DNA of 64,000 bases from Streptomyces sp. A012304 (GTDB lineage: Bacteria; Actinomycetota; Actinomycetes; Streptomycetales; Streptomycetaceae): positions 68,610 to 132,609 of the forward strand of contig NZ_BQUN01000116.1 in assembly GCF_026008495.1 (NCBI RefSeq), in the 5' to 3' direction. The position numbers and the translations under genes were made by a program. The notes under the pieces were generated by a model. That model worked only from the letters and a program-made list of their open reading frames with translations. It was not told the DNA's origin and did not search any database. Shown here piece by piece: positions 57,334-64,000 of the stretch (its first letter is position 1; the number at the start of each line of letters is the position of its first letter).

Positions 57334-57617
57334 TGCTCCGGGCCGCGCAGCACGTCGTCGCGGAACTCGCCGCGAACGCGGTCACGCACGGCCGGGTGCC
57401 GGGCCGTGACTTCGAGCTGCGGCTGCTGCTGCTCCCGGAGGGCACGCTGCGTGTCGAGGTCAGCGACACACGAGGGGACCGGAGGCTGCGGATCGTGACG
57501 GACCCGGAGGCGGACGGCGGCCGAGGGCTGGTCCTGGTGACGGTGCTGGCGCGGACCTGGGGCGTCATGGAACGGGAGGTGGGCAAGACCGTGTGGGCGG
57601 AGATCGCGCTCAGCTAG
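57333..57617 (+). CDS. Short anti-sigma/GHKL-type ATP-binding protein (94 aa)
   Basis: The HATPase_c_2 pattern: AQHVVAELAANAVTHGRVPG (N box E..AN...H), RVEVSDTRGDRRLRI (a D-x-R-G box where D-x-G-x-G is usual), and GGRGLVLVTVLARTWGVMER. Family members in Streptomyces usually have about 130-150 residues with an N-terminal strand-helix portion; here the first 40 or so are absent and the gene begins inside the fadD-like stop codon. It could be a truncated remnant or a functional minimal form. Overlaps the convergent methyltransferase by eight bases. Confidence 0.7.
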   Translation: MLRAAQHVVAELAANAVTHGRVPGRDFELRLLLLPEGTLRVEVSDTRGDRRLRIVTDPEADGGRGLVLVTVLARTWGVMEREVGKTVWAEIALS

Positions 57618-58257
57618 GTGTGCGGGCGGTCAGGTAGGCCTGTGGGACCTGTTCGCCGCGCTCCGGGTCGGGTTCGCGTACCTGTTGGGACAGCATCGTG
57701 AACCCGGCCGCCGTCAGCAGGCCGGCCATCGCTTCGGGCCTGCGGCGCTGGAAGTCCAGGGACACCGGGTGGCGGCCCCAGGGGCGGTCGTGGTGGCGGG
57801 GCTCGTCGCCGACCTGGAAGCCGAGGATCAGATGGCCGCCCGGGGCCAGGACACGGTGGAACTCGGCGAAGAGGGCGGGCAGTTGTTCCACGGGGGTGTG
57901 GATGGACGAGTACCAGGAGACGACCCCGTCGAGTGAGCCGTCCGCGTACCCCTCCAGGTGCAGCATCGAGCCCTGCTGGAAGGGGATCCCCGGGTTCTCG
58001 CGGCGCGCGATGGTGAGCATCGCCTCCGACAGGTCGAGGCCGGACATCGTGAGGCCGAGCCGGGCGAGGAACCCGGTCACCCGGCCGGGGCCGCAGCCCA
58101 GGTCGGCCACCTCGGCGCCGGGGCCGACGAGTGCGGCGTACGCGGCGAGCGCCTCCCGGTCCGCCGGCCGGGGCTCGTCGGTGAAGAGGTCGGCGTAGTC
58201 GTCCGCGACGGCGTCGTAGAAGGTGCGGGTGGCGGTGAGGAAGTCGGCGTCGGTCAT
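57610..58257 (-). CDS. Class I SAM-dependent methyltransferase (215 aa)
   Basis: SAM-binding motif I VADLGCGPGRVTGFLARLG, followed by GLDLSEAMLTIARRENPGIP (acidic loop D), SLDGVVSWYSSIHTPVEQLP and the motif around FHRVLAPGGHLILGFQ. Substrate unknown. ATG at 58257; 11 bp gap from the TetR gene upstream, with which it is likely cotranscribed. Confidence 0.88.
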   Translation of the reverse strand: MTDADFLTATRTFYDAVADDYADLFTDEPRPADREALAAYAALVGPGAEVADLGCGPGRVTGFLARLGLTMSGLDLSEAMLTIARRENPGIPFQQGSMLHLEGYADGSLDGVVSWYSSIHTPVEQLPALFAEFHRVLAPGGHLILGFQVGDEPRHHDRPWGRHPVSLDFQRRRPEAMAGLLTAAGFTMLSQQVREPDPERGEQVPQAYLTARTPS

Positions 58258-58268
58258 GGGCGGGGAGA

Positions 58269-58985
58269 CTAGCGGCCGCCACTGTCAGACGGCGGCCGGC
58301 TCGGGCCGGGCGTGGTCAGCAGCGCGGCGAGGCCCGCGAGCAGGTGCTGTTCGCCTCCGCGCTGGGCGAGTCGCGGGCCGACGGCCCGCAGGTGGGGGAA
58401 CTCGGCGGGCGGGATGCGGTGCAGGCCCATCCGGAAGGCGGGCTCGGTCTCGTCGGGGGCGTCCACGGTCTGGCGGAGCTCGACCACGATGTAGCCCAGC
58501 ACCCAGGCCAGGATCCTCCGGTACAGCGTCAGTGCCTCGTCGTCGCTCATCCCGGACCGCCGCAGCAGGCCCAGGACCCGTTCGTGGCAGCGCAGCACCG
58601 GCCGTGGCCGGCGGGCGAAGGGAACACTGAGCGGGCGGGTGGCGACCAGCGGCGCGACGAGGGGGTGGGCGAGCGCCACCCGGTAGATCGCGAGGGCCTG
58701 CCGCTCCAGAGCGGCCCGCCAGGCGGCCGGGTCCTCCGGCTCGGGAGTGTCGGCGAGCAGTCGCTCGGCCTCCAGGAACAGGGCTTCCACGATCCCGTCG
58801 AGGAGATCCTCCTTGCTCGGGGTGTAGCGGTACAGCGCCATCGCCTCCACGCCCAGCTCGTCGGCGACCCGGCGCATGCTCAGCGACGCCAGGCCCTCCC
58901 GGTCCACCACCGTCACCGCCGCCGTGAGCACCTTCTCGCGGGACAGCCGCCCCCGCCCCCGGCCGCCCTCGTGGTCCTGGGCCAC
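58269..58985 (-). CDS. TetR family regulator (TetR/AcrR with C-terminal TetR_C-type domain) (238 aa)
   Basis: Helix-turn-helix: LSREKVLTAAVTVVDREGLA, SMRRVADELGVEAMALYRYT and SKEDLLDG. The C-terminal half (RAALERQALAIYRVALAHPL, RRSGMSDDEALTLYRRILAW) resembles the class with tetracycline-repressor-like ligand domain. Start is uncertain: three consecutive GTG codons follow GAGGT; the third (58985) has eight bases spacing and was chosen. Divergent from the metalloprotease gene 122 bp away, so it may repress it. Confidence 0.82.
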   Translation of the reverse strand: MAQDHEGGRGRGRLSREKVLTAAVTVVDREGLASLSMRRVADELGVEAMALYRYTPSKEDLLDGIVEALFLEAERLLADTPEPEDPAAWRAALERQALAIYRVALAHPLVAPLVATRPLSVPFARRPRPVLRCHERVLGLLRRSGMSDDEALTLYRRILAWVLGYIVVELRQTVDAPDETEPAFRMGLHRIPPAEFPHLRAVGPRLAQRGGEQHLLAGLAALLTTPGPSRPPSDSGGR

Positions 58986-59107
58986 CACCACGTACCTCGC
59001 TTGACCCGCCGACACCGTCGACGCAACCTGGACGTATATGACGTAAGCGTAGCAAAACAATTTAAAAGCCAAGTTTATCTCATAGTCTACTGGAATTGGG
59101 CAAAGTC
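58986..59107. promoter_or_regulatory. AT-rich divergent promoter/operator region (TetR / zincin)
   Basis: The stretch 59030-59100 is unusually A/T-rich for this genome, containing ACGTATATGACGT, an imperfect palindrome of two ACGT units (about 59032-59045). It is the likely operator of the TetR regulator and promoter of the zincin gene. Confidence 0.5.
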
Positions 59108-61339
59108 ATGACGACGCAGGCATACCGGCCCTCGAGCGGGTTCGACGCACTGGTCCATGCCGTGGCGGACGTGCTGTGGCACACCGGCGGTGCCCCGGAG
59201 ACGGCGCCGCACGACGGGGCCGGAGTCCTGGAGCAGGCCCGCGAGACACTCGGTGCCGAGGCCGCCGGCGCGCTCCCCTTCCCGTCGCTGCATCAGCGCA
59301 GCGGCGTGTACGTCCGGGTCACGCCCCCGCTGCCCCTCGGCCTGTTCGAGGAGCTTCGCCTGGACATCGACGGCCTGGCCCCGACGATGACCGTCTCGGG
59401 CCGGGTCTGGCGGCTCACCACCGGCGGTCTCACCTGGATCGCCAGAGTGACCAAGCAGCAGGACGGCTCCTTCGCCGGCCCGATCGTCTTCCGCGACGGC
59501 AACGCCGCCCTGCGCCCCGCCGCCTCGGTCGGCGTGAGGATCGCCGGCCGACCGCCGCTGGAGCGGCGCGCGGCACTGGTGACCTTCAGCAGCCCGGGCG
59601 CCCCCGACACGACATTCGGCTACGCCTTCGAGCAGTCCGAGTTCCGCGAGGTCGGCATCGAGTTCGACCGGGTGGAGGGCGCCGAGCAGACCGACGCCTA
59701 CGCCCTGCACGACCACCCGAGGCGGCCGTCCGACCTCCCGGACATGATCCTGAGTGTGGAGGACGCGTTCTCCCGCCAGGGCATCGCGGTCACCCGCACC
59801 GGCGGCGGCAACACGATCCCGCTGGCCGCGGCCGCGAACAACAGATGGTCCGACGTCGAGATGCATGACGCCATGCAGGCCCACTGGTCGGAGTGGCAGC
59901 CCGGACCCGCCGGGCAGGGCATCGCCCAGTGGCAGGTGTGGACGCTGTTCGCGGGCCGGCACGAACGACCGACACTCGGGGGGATCATGTTCGACAGCAC
60001 GGGTGGGGTGCAGCGGCAGGGGTGCGCGGTCTTCTCCGACTCGTTCATCTCCGACGAGCCGCCGGGCGATCCGGACCCCAAGGCGTTCGCCCGCCGCATG
60101 CGGTTTTGGACCGCCGTGCACGAGATCGGACACAGCTTCAATCTGGTCCACTCCTGGGAGAAGACGCTCGGCATCCCCTGGATGCCGGTCCCGGACGAGC
60201 CCGAAGCCCGCAGCTTCATGAACTACCCGTTCAAGGTGCCGGGCGGCTCGGACGCCTTCTTCGCCGACTTCCGGTACCTGTTCTCGGAGGACGAACTGGT
60301 CTTCCTGCGGCACGCCCCCGAACGCTTCGTCCAGCAGGGCGGCCTCCGCTGGGCGGACCACCACGCCTTCGAACAGGTACGCCGGGAGACCAGCGGCGGC
60401 CCGCTGACGCTGACCCTGCGCGCGAACCGCGACCGCGACCCGGACGGCACCTACCGCTACGGCATGCTGGAGCCGGTGATCGGGGAGCTCAGGCTCGCGA
60501 ACACCTCGACCGTGCCCGTGGTGGTGGACGGGGACGTGCTGAGCAGCGACGAACTCGGCATCGTCGTCCAGCGCAAGGGCGCCACGGAAGCCCACGTCCG
60601 CCGTCCGTACGTGCACTACTGCGCGCAGCGCCGGCCCGTGGTGCTCCAGCCGGGTGAGGCGCTGTACGACTCCGTGGTGCTCAGCTCCGACGCCGAGGGC
60701 TGGCAGATCGCGGAACCCGGGACGTACTACGTGTACGCGGCCCTGCGCTCCGCCGGTGGCGGCGGCACGGCGGCCGCCGACGGGGCGGCGCAGGGACAGC
60801 TCCTGGCCGAGCCGCTCGTCCTGCGGGTGCGGCGCCCGGCCGGCCGTGAGCAGGAGCTGCTGGCGGACGACGTCTTCACCGACGAGGTCGGACGCGTCCT
60901 CGCCCTCGGCGGCAGCCGCGTCATGCACCACGCCAACGACGTGCTGCGGGAGGTCGTCGACCGGATCCCCGAGGAACCCGTGGCCACACACGCCGCCTCC
61001 TGCCTGCTGAGGGCGGCGGCCGTCCCCGGCAAGATCCTCCACCAGGGGCAGGTCCGCCAGGGAGTGCTGGACCTGGAGACCGAGGAACTGACGGAGCGCG
61101 CCTACGGCGACTGCTACGCGGCGGCCGAGACCCTGGGCCACATCCGTCTGACCGACGGCGTCAAGCGGGTGGCGACCGCACGCGGCGAGCGGGAGGAGGC
61201 CGCGCCGGCCACCGATCTGCTGACCACCCTCGCCCAGACGCTGAAGCGCCGCAGGGTCAAGCCCTCCGTGATCCAGGAGATCCGCGACCTGATCGACCGG
61301 CTCAAGGACGGTACCGACGAGACCGACGAGCCCGACTAG
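59108..61339 (+). CDS. Zincin metallopeptidase, apparently cytosolic (743 aa)
   Basis: The metal motif HEIGHSFNLVH is at residues 338-348 (HExxHxxxxxH), with SFMNYP at 369-374 as Met-turn, which together mark a metzincin-type protease. The first 330 residues and the last 370 are not recognised; the latter includes LVLRVRRPAGREQELLADDV and ends in LLTTLAQTLKRRRVKPSVIQ. No signal peptide or membrane span. ATG at 59108 is chosen; a TTG at 59096 is possible. Divergent from a TetR gene. Large cytosolic zincins are unusual. Confidence 0.78.
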   Translation: MTTQAYRPSSGFDALVHAVADVLWHTGGAPETAPHDGAGVLEQARETLGAEAAGALPFPSLHQRSGVYVRVTPPLPLGLFEELRLDIDGLAPTMTVSGRVWRLTTGGLTWIARVTKQQDGSFAGPIVFRDGNAALRPAASVGVRIAGRPPLERRAALVTFSSPGAPDTTFGYAFEQSEFREVGIEFDRVEGAEQTDAYALHDHPRRPSDLPDMILSVEDAFSRQGIAVTRTGGGNTIPLAAAANNRWSDVEMHDAMQAHWSEWQPGPAGQGIAQWQVWTLFAGRHERPTLGGIMFDSTGGVQRQGCAVFSDSFISDEPPGDPDPKAFARRMRFWTAVHEIGHSFNLVHSWEKTLGIPWMPVPDEPEARSFMNYPFKVPGGSDAFFADFRYLFSEDELVFLRHAPERFVQQGGLRWADHHAFEQVRRETSGGPLTLTLRANRDRDPDGTYRYGMLEPVIGELRLANTSTVPVVVDGDVLSSDELGIVVQRKGATEAHVRRPYVHYCAQRRPVVLQPGEALYDSVVLSSDAEGWQIAEPGTYYVYAALRSAGGGGTAAADGAAQGQLLAEPLVLRVRRPAGREQELLADDVFTDEVGRVLALGGSRVMHHANDVLREVVDRIPEEPVATHAASCLLRAAAVPGKILHQGQVRQGVLDLETEELTERAYGDCYAAAETLGHIRLTDGVKRVATARGEREEAAPATDLLTTLAQTLKRRRVKPSVIQEIRDLIDRLKDGTDETDEPD

Positions 61340-61651
61340 GCCCGACTGCACCGACTGCACCGACGGGACGACGGGGGAGTCGCCCACCGACCCGCCCCCC
61401 CACGGACGTCACGGCGGACGTGATGACGGCCGACACACCCGTACGGCGGCACCCTGACGGCCGTACGGAATCGGTCGGCGGGTGCCGGCCGGTGACCGTC
61501 GGCCGGCGGGCGGGGGCAAGAGTTCGCCAGGAATTCACCTGGACGGACGCGCCCGAAAGAGCCGAGGGGCCGGATAAGGCAGGAGCCCCGACCGAAAGGC
61601 CGGGGCTCCTTGGGTACTGCTCTCAGACTGCGATCACACGAGGTGTGACGA
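61340..61651. other. Gene-free region between zincin and cold-shock genes
   Basis: No convincing coding sequence in 312 bp. It includes GC-rich repeats (CCGACTGCACCGACTGCACC) just after the zincin stop and the cold-shock gene terminator at 61581-61610. Confidence 0.5.
61581..61610 (-). terminator. Hairpin terminating the cold-shock gene
   Basis: Perfect 10-bp stem AGGAGCCCCG / CGGGGCTCCT around a 10-base loop, 41 bases after the stop at 61652. No U-tract on the minus strand. Confidence 0.75.
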
Positions 61652-61855
61652 TCACACGGGGGTGACGTTCTCCGCCTGCGGACCCTTCGGGCCCTGGGTC
61701 ACGTCGAAGGAAACCTGCTGGTTCTCCTCGAGGGAACGGAAACCCGTGGCGTTGATCGCGGAGTAGTGGACGAAGACGTCGGGACCGCCGCCTTCCTGGG
61801 CGATGAAGCCAAAGCCCTTTTCGGCGTTGAACCACTTCACGGTTCCGGTAGCCAT
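61652..61855 (-). CDS. Cold-shock protein, CspA family (67 aa)
   Basis: RNA chaperone of the single CSD domain type: GTVKWFNAEKGFGFIAQEGG carries RNP1 (KGFGFI) and DVFVHYSAI carries RNP2 (VFVHY). ATG at 61855 with GGAGGGCTT in front. The 5' leader from the probable promoter at 62012 is about 150 bases, as usual for cold-regulated csp mRNAs. In Streptomyces coelicolor, a cold-shock gene also lies next to mqnA. Confidence 0.97.
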   Translation of the reverse strand: MATGTVKWFNAEKGFGFIAQEGGGPDVFVHYSAINATGFRSLEENQQVSFDVTQGPKGPQAENVTPV

Positions 61856-62011
61856 AAGCCCTCCTTGGGCCCAAAGGGTTGCCCTGCTCCAGAACCTGCA
61901 AGTGTGAAAACAGTGCTGCACAACTGCATACTTCTGAAAACGACGAGAGCCCGCGGTCACATGCTCCGCAGGCTCTGTACTGCAAGGGAAACCAAACTGC
62001 AACTTGCGGCG

Positions 62012-62039
62012 AGCCTAGCACGCGGGCAGCCGAAAGCAA
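62012..62039 (-). promoter_or_regulatory. Probable vegetative promoter for the cold-shock gene
   Basis: On the minus strand TTGCTT (62039-62034), a 16-base spacer and TAGGCT (62017-62012) match the HrdB-type -35 and -10. It would give a leader of about 150 bases to the ATG at 61855. Confidence 0.5.
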
Positions 62040-62142
62040 TAGAGGCCAAGATCACGTCACCCGGATGTTTGAAGATCGGGTGAACGGGTTGACCCGGGGG
62101 GTCGGACTCCGCAGCGTACTCCACGGGGTCTAGCCTCGCGAT

Positions 62143-62991
62143 GTGGACAATTCTCGCACCCGGCCGCGCGTCGGCCACATCCAGTTCCTGAACTGCCTGC
62201 CCCTGTACTGGGGGCTCGCGAGAACCGGCACCCTCCTCGACTTCGAGCTGACGAAGGACACCCCGGAGAAGCTCAGCGAGCGACTGGTGCGCGGAGACCT
62301 CGACATCGGGCCCATCACCCTCGTCGAGTTCCTGAAGAACGCCGACGACCTGGTCGCGTTCCCCGACATCGCCGTCGGCTGCGACGGCCCGGTGATGTCC
62401 TGCGTGATCGTCTCCCAGCTCCCGCTGGACCGGCTGGACGGCGCCCGCGTCGCCCTCGGCTCCACCTCCCGCACCTCCGTGCGCCTGGCCCAGCTGCTGC
62501 TGTCCGACCGCTACGGCGTCCGGCCCGAGTACTACACCTGCCCGCCCGACCTCAGCGTGATGATGCAGGAGGCCGAGGCAGCCGTCCTCATCGGTGACGC
62601 GGCCCTGCGGGCGAACCTGCTGGACGGGCCGAAGTACGGGCTCCAGGTGCACGACCTGGGGGCGCTGTGGAAGGAGTGGACCGGGCTGCCGTTCGTCTTC
62701 GCGGTGTGGGCGGCCCGCCGCGACTACCTGGAGCGCGAGCCGGTCATCACCCGCAAGGTCCACGAGGCCTTCCTCGCCTCCCGCAACCTCTCCCTGGAGG
62801 AGGTCGGCAAGGTCGCCGAACAGGCGGCCCGCTGGGAGGCCTTCGACGAGAGCGTCCTGGAGCGGTACTTCACCACCCTCGACTTCCGCTTCGGGCAGCC
62901 GCAGCTGGCGGCGGTCACCGAGTTCGCCCGCCGCGTCGGGCCGACGACCGGCTTCCCGGCGGACGTCGAAGTGGAGCTGCTCCAGCCGTAG
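62143..62991 (+). CDS. mqnA: Chorismate dehydratase, first futalosine-pathway enzyme
   Basis: Converts chorismate to 3-[(1-carboxyvinyl)oxy]benzoate. The sequence is characteristic: RVGHIQFLNCLPLYWGL, DLDIGPITLVEFLKNADDLV, LGSTSRTSVRLAQLLL, EAAVLIGDAALRANL. 282 aa. GTG at 62143, with no good ribosome site; TAGCCT (62131-62136) lies six bases upstream, so the mRNA may be leaderless. The rest of the pathway is at 40-45.5 kb. Confidence 0.95.
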   Translation: MDNSRTRPRVGHIQFLNCLPLYWGLARTGTLLDFELTKDTPEKLSERLVRGDLDIGPITLVEFLKNADDLVAFPDIAVGCDGPVMSCVIVSQLPLDRLDGARVALGSTSRTSVRLAQLLLSDRYGVRPEYYTCPPDLSVMMQEAEAAVLIGDAALRANLLDGPKYGLQVHDLGALWKEWTGLPFVFAVWAARRDYLEREPVITRKVHEAFLASRNLSLEEVGKVAEQAARWEAFDESVLERYFTTLDFRFGQPQLAAVTEFARRVGPTTGFPADVEVELLQP

Positions 62992-63050
62992 TCACTACGC
63001 TGCCGGTCGGTCCGGCGTACGGTCCGGCGTACGGGGGAAGGGTGGACGTC

Positions 63051-64000
63051 ATGCAGCCGCTCGGAGCCGACGAACCCACCGCGTTGGGGCCCTACCGGCT
63101 GCTGGGCCGGCTCGGCTCCGGCGGGATGGGCCGGGTGTACCTGGGCCGCAGCGCGGGCGGCCGCACGGTCGCCGTGAAGATCGTCCATCCGCATCTCGCG
63201 CTCGACGAGGAGTTCCGCGCCCGTTTCCGGCGCGAGGTGGAGGCCGCCCGGCGGGTCGGCGGCGCCTGGACCGCGCCCGTGCTGGACGCCGACCCGGAGG
63301 CGGCCGTGCCCTGGGTCGCCACCGGGTACGCGGCGGGCCCTTCGCTCGCCTCGGCCGTCGCCGACGGCGGCGCGCTGCCCGAGCACACCGCGCGGGTGCT
63401 GGGCGCCGGCCTCGCCGAGGCGCTCGCCGCGGTGCACCGACTCGGCCTGGTCCACCGGGACGTGAAGCCGTCCAACGTCCTGCTCACCGTCGACGGCCCT
63501 CTCCTGATCGACTTCGGTATCGCACGGGCCGTCGACGGCACGGCGTCGCTGACGTCGACCGGTGTGTCGGTCGGCTCGCCCGGCTACATGGCGCCCGAGC
63601 AGATCCTGGGCGAGGGCGTCGCGGGCGCCGCCGACGTCTTCTCGCTGGGCGCGGTGCTCGCGTACGCGGCGACCGGCGAGCCGCCGTTCCCCGGGGACTC
63701 CTCGGCCTCCCTGCTCTACAAGGTCGTCCACGAGGAGCCGCGGCTCGGGGGGCTGGGGGGCGAACTGCGGGACGTGGTCGAGGCGTGCCTCGCCAAGGAT
63801 CCCACCGCGCGGCCGGACCCCGCCGAGGTGGGCCGACGGCTCGCACCGCAGGGCGCGGCGCGGCTGGTGGCGGACGGGTGGCTGCCGGGGCCGGTGGTGG
63901 AGCAGGTGGGGCGCAGCGCGGTACGGCTGTTGAATCTGGAGGCGGCGGGGGCGGGTGACGCCGGGTCGGGGGCGGGGACGAGGGCGGGCGACGCCGGGGC
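63051..64000 (+). CDS. Serine/threonine protein kinase (partial, runs off window)
   Basis: PknB-type kinase: LGSGGMGRVYLGR (nucleotide loop, 21-33), catalytic Lys43 in AVKIVHP, HRDVKPSN (135-142), DFG at 154-156, GSPGYMAPEQIL. After the kinase domain (to about 275) the visible part is Gly/Ala-rich linker. ATG at 63051 chosen, nine bases after GGGGGAAGG. The 3' end lies beyond the window, so any sensor domain is unseen. Confidence 0.95.
   Translation, partial: MQPLGADEPTALGPYRLLGRLGSGGMGRVYLGRSAGGRTVAVKIVHPHLALDEEFRARFRREVEAARRVGGAWTAPVLDADPEAAVPWVATGYAAGPSLASAVADGGALPEHTARVLGAGLAEALAAVHRLGLVHRDVKPSNVLLTVDGPLLIDFGIARAVDGTASLTSTGVSVGSPGYMAPEQILGEGVAGAADVFSLGAVLAYAATGEPPFPGDSSASLLYKVVHEEPRLGGLGGELRDVVEACLAKDPTARPDPAEVGRRLAPQGAARLVADGWLPGPVVEQVGRSAVRLLNLEAAGAGDAGSGAGTRAGDAG

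Noticed and set aside
61420..61665. 81-codon plus-strand frame after the zincin gene
   Set aside because: No ribosome site, runs through the cold-shock terminator and into its coding region on the opposite strand.
1..64000. CRISPR arrays, rRNA and tRNA genes
   Set aside because: No regularly spaced repeats, no CCA-ended cloverleaf-like segments and no rRNA-like tracts were noticed; a tRNA scan would be decisive.

Overview
The window is chromosomal DNA of a high-GC actinomycete, almost certainly a Streptomyces. Codon use is strongly G/C at third positions, GTG starts and 1-4 base gene overlaps are common, and the conserved blocks (hemL, histidine phosphatase and a ccs cytochrome c assembly operon, then the futalosine menaquinone genes, fadD, a cold-shock gene, mqnA and a protein kinase) follow an order I associate with the Streptomyces core. 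I see no rRNA, tRNA or CRISPR array.

Layout. 1-10.05 kb: mostly small membrane or poorly characterised proteins (lipid kinase, DUF7144, SHOCT, HdeD-like, DUF2252, an MFS exporter); three of the gaps between them carry a shared inverted repeat, CTCACCC-N5-GGGTGAG or a close relative. 10.06-18.29 kb: an approximately 8.1 kb island bounded by 111-bp near-identical direct repeats that duplicate the 3' end of a conserved gene. It holds a truncated IS5-type transposase and a two-armed locus: leftward genes for a resolvase-like protein, a two-part DUF protein, a 43-aa membrane peptide, a radical SAM/SPASM enzyme, a 70-aa CSC-containing peptide and an aminoglycoside-phosphotransferase-like kinase; rightward genes for an XRE/TPR regulator, a YdcF protein and a decayed WbqC-like gene. 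18.2-29.1 kb: hemL, phosphatase, secreted deacetylase-like lipoprotein, system II cytochrome c biogenesis (thioredoxin, CcdA, ResB, CcsB), an ECF sigma factor with its CU044_5270 partner, and an SRPBCC protein. 29.1-29.9 kb: two decayed gene ends facing each other.

29.9-40 kb: a P-loop ATPase paired with a membrane-anchored binding protein, a CDP-alcohol phosphotransferase, a cytosine-deaminase-like enzyme overlapping a 2-oxoglutarate oxygenase, an XRE-histidine-kinase fusion, a DMT transporter overlapping a LysR gene. 40.1-45.6 kb plus 62.1 kb: late and early steps of the futalosine menaquinone pathway (UbiD-like, prenyltransferase, UbiX-like, MqnE; MqnA), with an Uma2 nuclease and an AsnC regulator between them. 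45.6-47.9 kb: UdgX-type glycosylase, GNAT, DUF4229, TetR.

48.0-54.2 kb: the most unusual block, four codirectional genes encoding a TIR-domain protein, a MoxR-like AAA ATPase, a vWA-like protein with degenerate metal site and a 981-aa protein whose N-terminal module belongs to this type of system but whose remaining two thirds are a GntR-type winged helix plus helical repeats in DNA of visibly lower GC. This looks like a vWA-MoxR ternary conflict (defence) system with a recently swapped output module. 54.2-64 kb: MaoC-like dehydratase, acyl-CoA ligase, short anti-sigma-type ATPase, methyltransferase, TetR regulator facing a large cytosolic-looking zincin protease, cold-shock protein, mqnA and a Ser/Thr kinase cut by the window edge.
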